Positions 58,936-64,000 of a DNA stretch of 64,000 nucleotides are shown here, piece by piece. Below the pieces are notes generated by a model. The model was given only the letters and a program-made list of their open reading frames with translations. It was not told where the DNA came from and did not search any database. Source of the DNA: Phascolarctos cinereus (taxonomy: Eukaryota; Chordata; Mammalia; Diprotodontia; Phascolarctidae). Location: positions 1,736,001 through 1,800,000 of the forward strand of contig NW_018344226.1 in assembly GCF_002099425.1 (NCBI RefSeq), given 5' to 3'. Made by a program: the position numbers and the translations under genes. Positions within the stretch are counted from its first letter, which is position 1; each line of letters starts with the position of its first letter.

Positions 58936-59539
58936 ATGAAGATCCTATTCTCCAGAAATTTACAATATAATGCAAAGTGGACTAGGAGTCCACAACTATG
59001 ATGGAAAGGAGAGAGAGATAAGTGCAAAAAAGACACGTAAGACAAATATTCTATGAGATGGAGAAGGGACACATGGGGGTGACAGAAGGGGAGGGCCAGG
59101 AAAGACTTCTTGGAGTTGTCAACATCTATATTGAGACTCTAAAAGAGAAATCAATGGATAAAACTGGGGATGTGGAAAGACCATTTTATGTGCTGGGGAC
59201 CAAAGCAAAGTCAACACAAGAACAGAGAGAATGCTCCAGGATCTCATTCCCCCTACTCAATCAACTTCATTGGCTCCCTACCACCTTCGAGATCAAATTA
59301 AAACTCCCTCTTCAAGATTTAAAAACCTTCGCAACCTGATTCCAACCTGTTTCCAGGTTTGTTGAATATGACTACTCTGTTATCCATGCTGGTCCTGCTA
59401 AACTGATCTCCTTATTATTCCTCAAATGTGTTACTCAATCTTTATCACTATGCATTTGCTCAGGCTATACCCCATGTTGGAATGCATTTTCTTCTCACTC
59501 TTAGGATCCCTACTTTCTTTCCGTGTTCACTTCAAGAAT

Positions 59540-59790
59540 TACATTCTGTGGAGTCATGAACTGATCCAACCATTCTGGAGGGCAATTTGGAACTATGCCC
59601 AAAGGGCAATCAAACTGTCCATATCCTTTGATCCACCAATATCACTACTAGGTCTGTATCCCAAAGAGTTCATAAAAAATGGAAAAGGACCTACATGGAC
59701 AAAAATATTTATAGCAGCTCTTCCTGTAGTGGCAAAGAACTGGAAATTGAGGAAATCCATCAATTGGGGGAATGGCTGAACAAGGTGTGG

Positions 59791-59845
<55 letters not shown>

Positions 59846-60355
59846 ATGTAATGGAATACTACCATGCTATAAAAAATGACAAGCAGAATTATTTCAGAAA
59901 ATTATTTCCAGAAAAACCTGGAAAGACTTAGATGAACTGATGCAAAGTGAAGTGAACAGAACCAAGAGAACATTGTACACAGTAACAGCAACATTGTGTA
60001 CTGATCAACTATGAATAACTTAGCTCCTTTCACCAATACAATGATTTAAAACAATTCAAAAGGACTCATGATAGAAAATGGTATCCACATTCAGAAAAAG
60101 AACTACGGTATCTGAATGCAGATTGACACATACAATTTTCACTTTTTTTCCATGTTTTTTTTCCTTTTGGCCTGTTTCTTCTCTCACAAGACAACTAATA
60201 AGAAAATGTTTTACATGACTGCACATACATAACTTAAATCAAACTGCTTACTGTTTTAGGGAGGTGGAGTAGATGGGGTAAAGAGAGAAAATTTGGAACT
60301 CAAATTTTTGAAAAAGAAAATGTTAAAATTGTCTTTATATGTAATTGAAAAAAAG
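59540..60355 (+). mobile_element. L1 LINE 3' end, sense
   Basis: This holds the ORF2 C-terminal/3' UTR region: 'ggagggcaatttggaactat', 'aatggctgaacaaggtgtgg', a CA microsatellite, 'aatggaatactaccatgcta', 'gaactgatgcaaagtgaagt', 'gaacagaaccaagagaacat', and an A tail near 60350. GAGTCA at both edges is a possible short TSD. It is 5'-truncated. Confidence 0.88.
59794..59843. repeat. (CA)n microsatellite
   Basis: About 25 perfect CA units within the L1 3' end. Confidence 0.97.
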
Positions 60356-60590
60356 AGTCACCACTACTTGAGACCTTTCATGATTTCCTCCCTCCCCTCC
60401 TGCTAATACTTTCCCCTCCAAGTCACCTTGTATCTATTTTGAATAATTCTGCATCTACCTGTATATGGGTGGGTTGTCTCCCTGTTTAGATTCTAAGTAA
60501 CATGAGGGCAGGAACCGTTTTCACTTTTGTCTTTGTATTCTCAATGCCTGACACATACCAGGTTTGTTGACTGACTGATTGAAGAGGAGT

Positions 60591-60760
60591 GGTAAAGATT
60601 AGGCTGGGTCATGGGGGTCCTTAAATTCCAAGGTGTGGAGTTTATACTTCATTTGGTAGGCAATGGGGAGCCATGAAGGGTAATTTGAGGAACATGATCC
60701 CAATGGTGCTTTGGAAAGATTATTGAGGCTATAGGGCATGCCTGTCAGTTCATTCAACAT
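60591..60760 (+). repeat. L2 LINE 3' UTR fragment
   Basis: 'gtgtggagtttatacttcat', 'taggcaatggggagccatga', 'ctttggaaagattattgagg'. Confidence 0.7.
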
Positions 60761-60841
60761 AAGAAGAGCTAGGAGGCATCCCAGGACTCCATTAATCCAG
60801 ACTCTGGGAATCAATCATTTATTATATTCCAGGTACCATGC

Positions 60842-61110
60842 TAGGCAGGGCAGACAGGTGGTGCAGTGGATAGAGTGTCACATCTGGAAGTCAAGAAAAC
60901 TCTTCCTGAGTTCAAATCCAGCCTCAGTTACTTACTAGCTTTGTGACCATGGGAAAGTCACTTGACCCTGTTTGCTTCAGTTTCCTCATCTGCAAAATAA
61001 GCTGGAGAAGAAAATGGCAAACCGCTCCACTATCTTTGCCAAGAAAACCCCAAATGGCATCACGAAGAGTCAGACATGACTGAAATGACTGAATAATAAC
61101 AACAAGAAAC
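60842..61110 (+). repeat. RTE-tailed CORE-SINE, complete
   Basis: 'gggcagacaggtggtgcagt', 'gagttcaaatccagcctcag', 'ctggagaagaaaatggcaaa', 'gtcagacatgactgaaatga', then an AACAACAAG-type tail. It lies in an L2 scrap ('gtaccatgctaggc' upstream). Confidence 0.9.
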
Positions 61111-61119
61111 TATGCAATC

Positions 61120-61495
61120 TAGTGACACTGGCCGCCTTGCCGTTCCACAAATAAGAAATTCAATCACTTGACTCTGAGCATATTCTCTGGCTGTCCTTCA
61201 TTCCTGGAATGCTGCACCTTCTTATTTCAAACTCCTAGTTTCACTGACTTCCTTTAAATACCAACTAAAATCCCATCTTCCACAAGAAGTCTTTCTCAAC
61301 TACTCCATGAATGTGTCAACTCTCTCTATGTCCTATTTATTTTATCTGTGGCTTGTATGCATATATTTGTTTGCTTGTTTTATGTTGTGAGGTCCTTGGA
61401 GGGTAGACTGTCCTTTGCCTCTTTTTATGTGCCCAGAGCTTAGCACATGCCTGGCATATAATAGATCCTTAATAAATATTTATTGACTAACTGAT
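61120..61495 (+). repeat. L2 LINE 3' end
   Basis: 'ggctgtccttcattcctgga', 'aagaagtctttctcaactac', 'gtgcccagagcttagcacat', 'taataaatatttattgacta'. Confidence 0.8.
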
Positions 61496-61689
61496 TGTGC
61501 AACATACTTGGGCATAAGAAAGTCATTGTATATATATGACCTCTGTTCTTTCCTCCTATCATTACACAATTTTGCAAAGAGCCTTCCTTTTATGGACAAG
61601 TTTTTAAATAAAGTTTTATTATTCTTATAGTAACTTGAAAAAATACATTCTGCTCCTTGTATTTCTTGATGCAAATAATTATGAAGCAT

Positions 61690-61772
61690 GAGATTATACA
61701 CATGCACATATATATCCATATATAAGCACACATATATCCATATATATGTACACATACATATCCATATATATG

Positions 61773-61818
<46 letters not shown>

Positions 61819-61830
61819 ATATATAAGCTC
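61690..61830. repeat. TA/CATA tract with (TG)n core
   Basis: A perfect TG run is at 61781-61810, flanked by TATATG sequence. This makes the repetitive Tyr/Ile/His frames on the minus strand. Confidence 0.93.
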
Positions 61831-62044
61831 AAATTATGAGAAGCCATATTTTTAACTAGAATGTATAGACATTTCACCTGGATATCAACTGGCCTCCTTC
61901 AGTGCAGAATCCAATAGAATTCTGTATTATATCATTTTCATGAAAAAAACTGTGGCATTGTTATCAATAGGTTTGCAAAGTTAAAAAATTTCCTAAAATC
62001 AGTATCAATAGCATAAGTAACAATCATCTTTAACTACCTTCATA

Positions 62045-62290
62045 CTTTTGTTGTTGTTATTCAGTCATGTTCAACTCTTCATGACCCCATTTGGAGTCTT
62101 CTTAGCAAAGATACTGGAGTGGTTTCCCATTTCCTTGTCCAGTTCATTTTAAGATGAAGAATTGAGGAAAACAGGGTTAAGTGACTTGCCCAGGGTCATA
62201 CAGCTAGTAAGTGTCTGAGGCCAGATTTGAACTCAGGGAGATGAGTCTTCTTCACTCTGAGCCTAGCACTCTGGCCATTGTGTAACCTAG
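62045..62290 (-). repeat. RTE-tailed CORE-SINE, antisense
   Basis: 'gttgttattcagtcatgttc', 'gcaaagatactggagtggtt', 'gggttaagtgacttgcccag', 'gaactcagggagatgagtct', ending 'tgtgtaacctagatacct'. Confidence 0.88.
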
Positions 62291-63435
62291 ATACCTCCAC
62301 TTTTAATGCAAAAATAGAAAGATTTTTTTTCAATTATTTGATTACAAAGGTCATTAGACAGACATATAGGTGATTTTCCTTTTCACCATTTTACCTGTTT
62401 ATGAAACCATTCACGGCTGTACTGCAAGTAATGTACCCAACATTGTTCTGAACATACAGCTGAAGGTAGCACTCACAGTTTCCTATTGGATGAGACTTTC
62501 TGCACTTAGTAATTGTGTTAGCAACCTTGCAACTCTTTTAATTTCATAGACAAGATTTTTTGTTTATTTGTTTTGCTTACTGAAAGCATCTAATTTTTCT
62601 GGGAAATTATTTTATCTTGTTAATCTATTCTACACGTACACATTTAAGACATCTTTTCAATTTACTAGATTTCATACTATCTGTACCTAAAGCACTGATG
62701 CAAAGAAAACATAATGATATTCCTTATCCATAAATAACAGTTCTTATGAATCCCATCAACAAATAAATGAGACTGTATTTTCTGGACTTGGGAATTTTAC
62801 TTTGATTTTCTGTTGTTCTATAATTTACATATTCTGCATTGCTTTTATACTAATTTTAGCTGCTCTAGTACATTTTCTCTTCAAACAGGTCAGACATTTA
62901 TCTATGGACATTATTTCACTTTAAAAAACAGGCAATAAAAATTAAGACATATAAATTTAATTGTTGAAAATATCAAAGTTATCTAAAATTGTTATCAGTT
63001 ATAAAGATATTTTAAATGTTAGGTTTTTATGAAACCAGTTTATTCTAAATTTACTAAAAATGATAACAGATATTATGACCTTTTTAAGTTTTGTGCAAAA
63101 ACTATTTAACTTCATTTCCAGACTTAATTTTCAAATGCAACAACAGACTTCATCTATCTTGTCAGCCGGCAGATCATGACTATGCTAAAATTCTACATGT
63201 AGCATTTGACCCCCTTTGAACACTATGAATGCTGCCCAGCCACTGTCAGTTGGAATGAATTCTCCCCATTATTCTTGCCTTTATTCATTTTTACCTTTGT
63301 TTGAAAAAAATTCAGTTTCTTTTTTTGTCAGAGTGGATATATTCATGTAGGAGTTATACATGAAAACATTAAATGGTTTTTACCATTAATTTGAGTCTTG
63401 ATACTCTACCTTATCCTGGAGGGTGAGGAAGAGAT
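62291..63435. other. AT-rich, unassigned
   Basis: No repeat family can be named. A minus-strand open stretch of about 48 codons near 62395-62540 ends at a GTAAAA that could be a donor, but it lacks a convincing acceptor. Confidence 0.35.
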
Positions 63436-63439
63436 AAAT

Positions 63440-63960
63440 CCTACAGTTTGAGAAATTCTGCCTCAAATCCTTGTAATTTGGCTTCCAATCTCATAATTTG
63501 AAACTGTCCTCTCTAAGTCTGCCAATGAGTTGTTAATTGTGAAATCTGTTGATGTTTTCTCAATTTTCATTCTTGACATACAGTAGGCACCTAATATTTA
63601 CTTGCTGATTGATTCCTATCCCCTCCCCATGCACCATATCTTTTGACATAGTTAATTACTCTCTATTCTCTCAACCTCCCTTTCTTAGTTTTCTTTGTGG
63701 TATTATCATCCATGTCCTAAACCCAGCCTTTGGAAATTTCCTAAGGCTTGACTCTGATGGATGCTCAGTCAAGCAATTATTTATTAAGCATTTATGTGCC
63801 TGGCACTATGCTAATTTCTGGGAATACAAAGATCATGCCATTGCCTTACTCAAGAAGCTTTAGCGATTTTCCTATTGCCTCTAAATACAAACTCCTTTAT
63901 TTGGCATTTGAAGCCCATTCCTGAAGCTCCAGTCTTTCTATGATTATTTCTCATTATTTG
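63440..63960 (+). repeat. L2 LINE pieces
   Basis: 'tgccaatgagttgttaattg' and 'tttctcaattttcattcttg' (ORF part), 'atacagtaggcacctaatat' (tail), then 'caagcaattatttattaagc', 'tgtgcctggcactatgctaa', 'atacaaactcctttatttgg'. At least two L2 copies are joined here. Confidence 0.65.
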
Positions 63961-64000
63961 ATTATTATAATCATTAATTATTAATAATCATTATATAATT

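Larger units (their letters stand above)
58940..60590 (+). repeat. L2 LINE, split by an L1 3' end
   Basis: The left part (about 58940-59535) has L2 UTR and ORF-end sequence ('caacttcattggctccctac', 'tatgcatttgctcaggctat'). The right part (60357-60590) has 'ttgtctccctgtttagattc', 'catgagggcaggaaccgttt', 'gactgactgattgaag'. The L1 at 59540-60355 interrupts it. Confidence 0.7.

Noticed and set aside
62395-62540. Possible minus-strand exon with cysteine-rich reading (CECYLQLYVQNNVGYITC)
   Set aside because: The open stretch is only about 48 codons and no credible acceptor precedes it. Its possible donor phase (2) does not fit the exon at 58042-58220 (phase 1).

Overview
The window is mammalian, repeat-dense DNA from a marsupial. 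The organism call rests on many copies of CORE/MIR-type SINEs with marsupial heads (reading GGCAGCTAGGTGGCGCAGTGG), a marsupial-style L1 whose ORF1/ORF2 pieces and 3' end recur about eight times, RTE (BovB-like), L2 and CR1/L3 LINEs, and no Alu, B1 or carnivore SINEs. The A-tailed short SINE with sharp target-site duplications (TSDs) resembles SINEs of Australian marsupials, so I lean towards an australidelphian; that is inference. There is no bacterial-style gene content, CRISPR array, rRNA or credible functional tRNA gene.

Host genes: almost the whole window looks intronic or intergenic. The only host coding sequence I can support is one internal exon on the minus strand (58042-58220) with good acceptor and donor sites; I do not recognise the protein. 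One host-derived pseudogene is clear: a processed TRIM-family (RING + PRY/SPRY) copy at 31827-33010 with its own TSD and poly(A) signal. Three repeat-free stretches (9660-10080, 28880-29260, 43080-43520) look like candidate conserved non-coding elements.

Layout: 1-13 kb has an antisense CR1/L3 copy with a small hAT-like insert, a 5'-truncated L1 with a 16-bp TSD (3497-5441), many SINE/MIR/L2 pieces, and a solitary class-I retroviral LTR (11530-12165). The centrepiece, 13.67-26.49 kb, is a nested L1 cluster. A near full-length antisense L1 (about 6.5 kb) is interrupted by a SINE and by a 3-kb L1 derivative that kept the 5' end and an ORF1 remnant but has no ORF2. That derivative itself carries a SINE. 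Next to the cluster lies a second ORF2-less L1 (23630-26471) with a complete 296-codon ORF1. From 26.5 to 38 kb come CR1, L2 and SINE fragments and the TRIM retrocopy. From 38 to 42.1 kb an old RTE-clade LINE appears to be split by a CR1/L3 LINE, which is itself split by a SINE and an L1 3' end. From 44 to 64 kb are L2 LINE copies, two hAT-like families, another RTE C-terminal fossil, the host exon and microsatellites.

How the parts relate: one SINE type ends in the same sequence as the RTE 3' end, a second ends like the CR1/L3 3' end, and a third has a plain A tail and L1-style TSDs. Several LINE machineries therefore seem to have mobilised related tRNA-headed SINEs. The ORF2-less L1 copies have perfect TSDs, so they were moved by L1 machinery encoded elsewhere. 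All identifications come from reading the sequence and from memory of the families; no database was searched.
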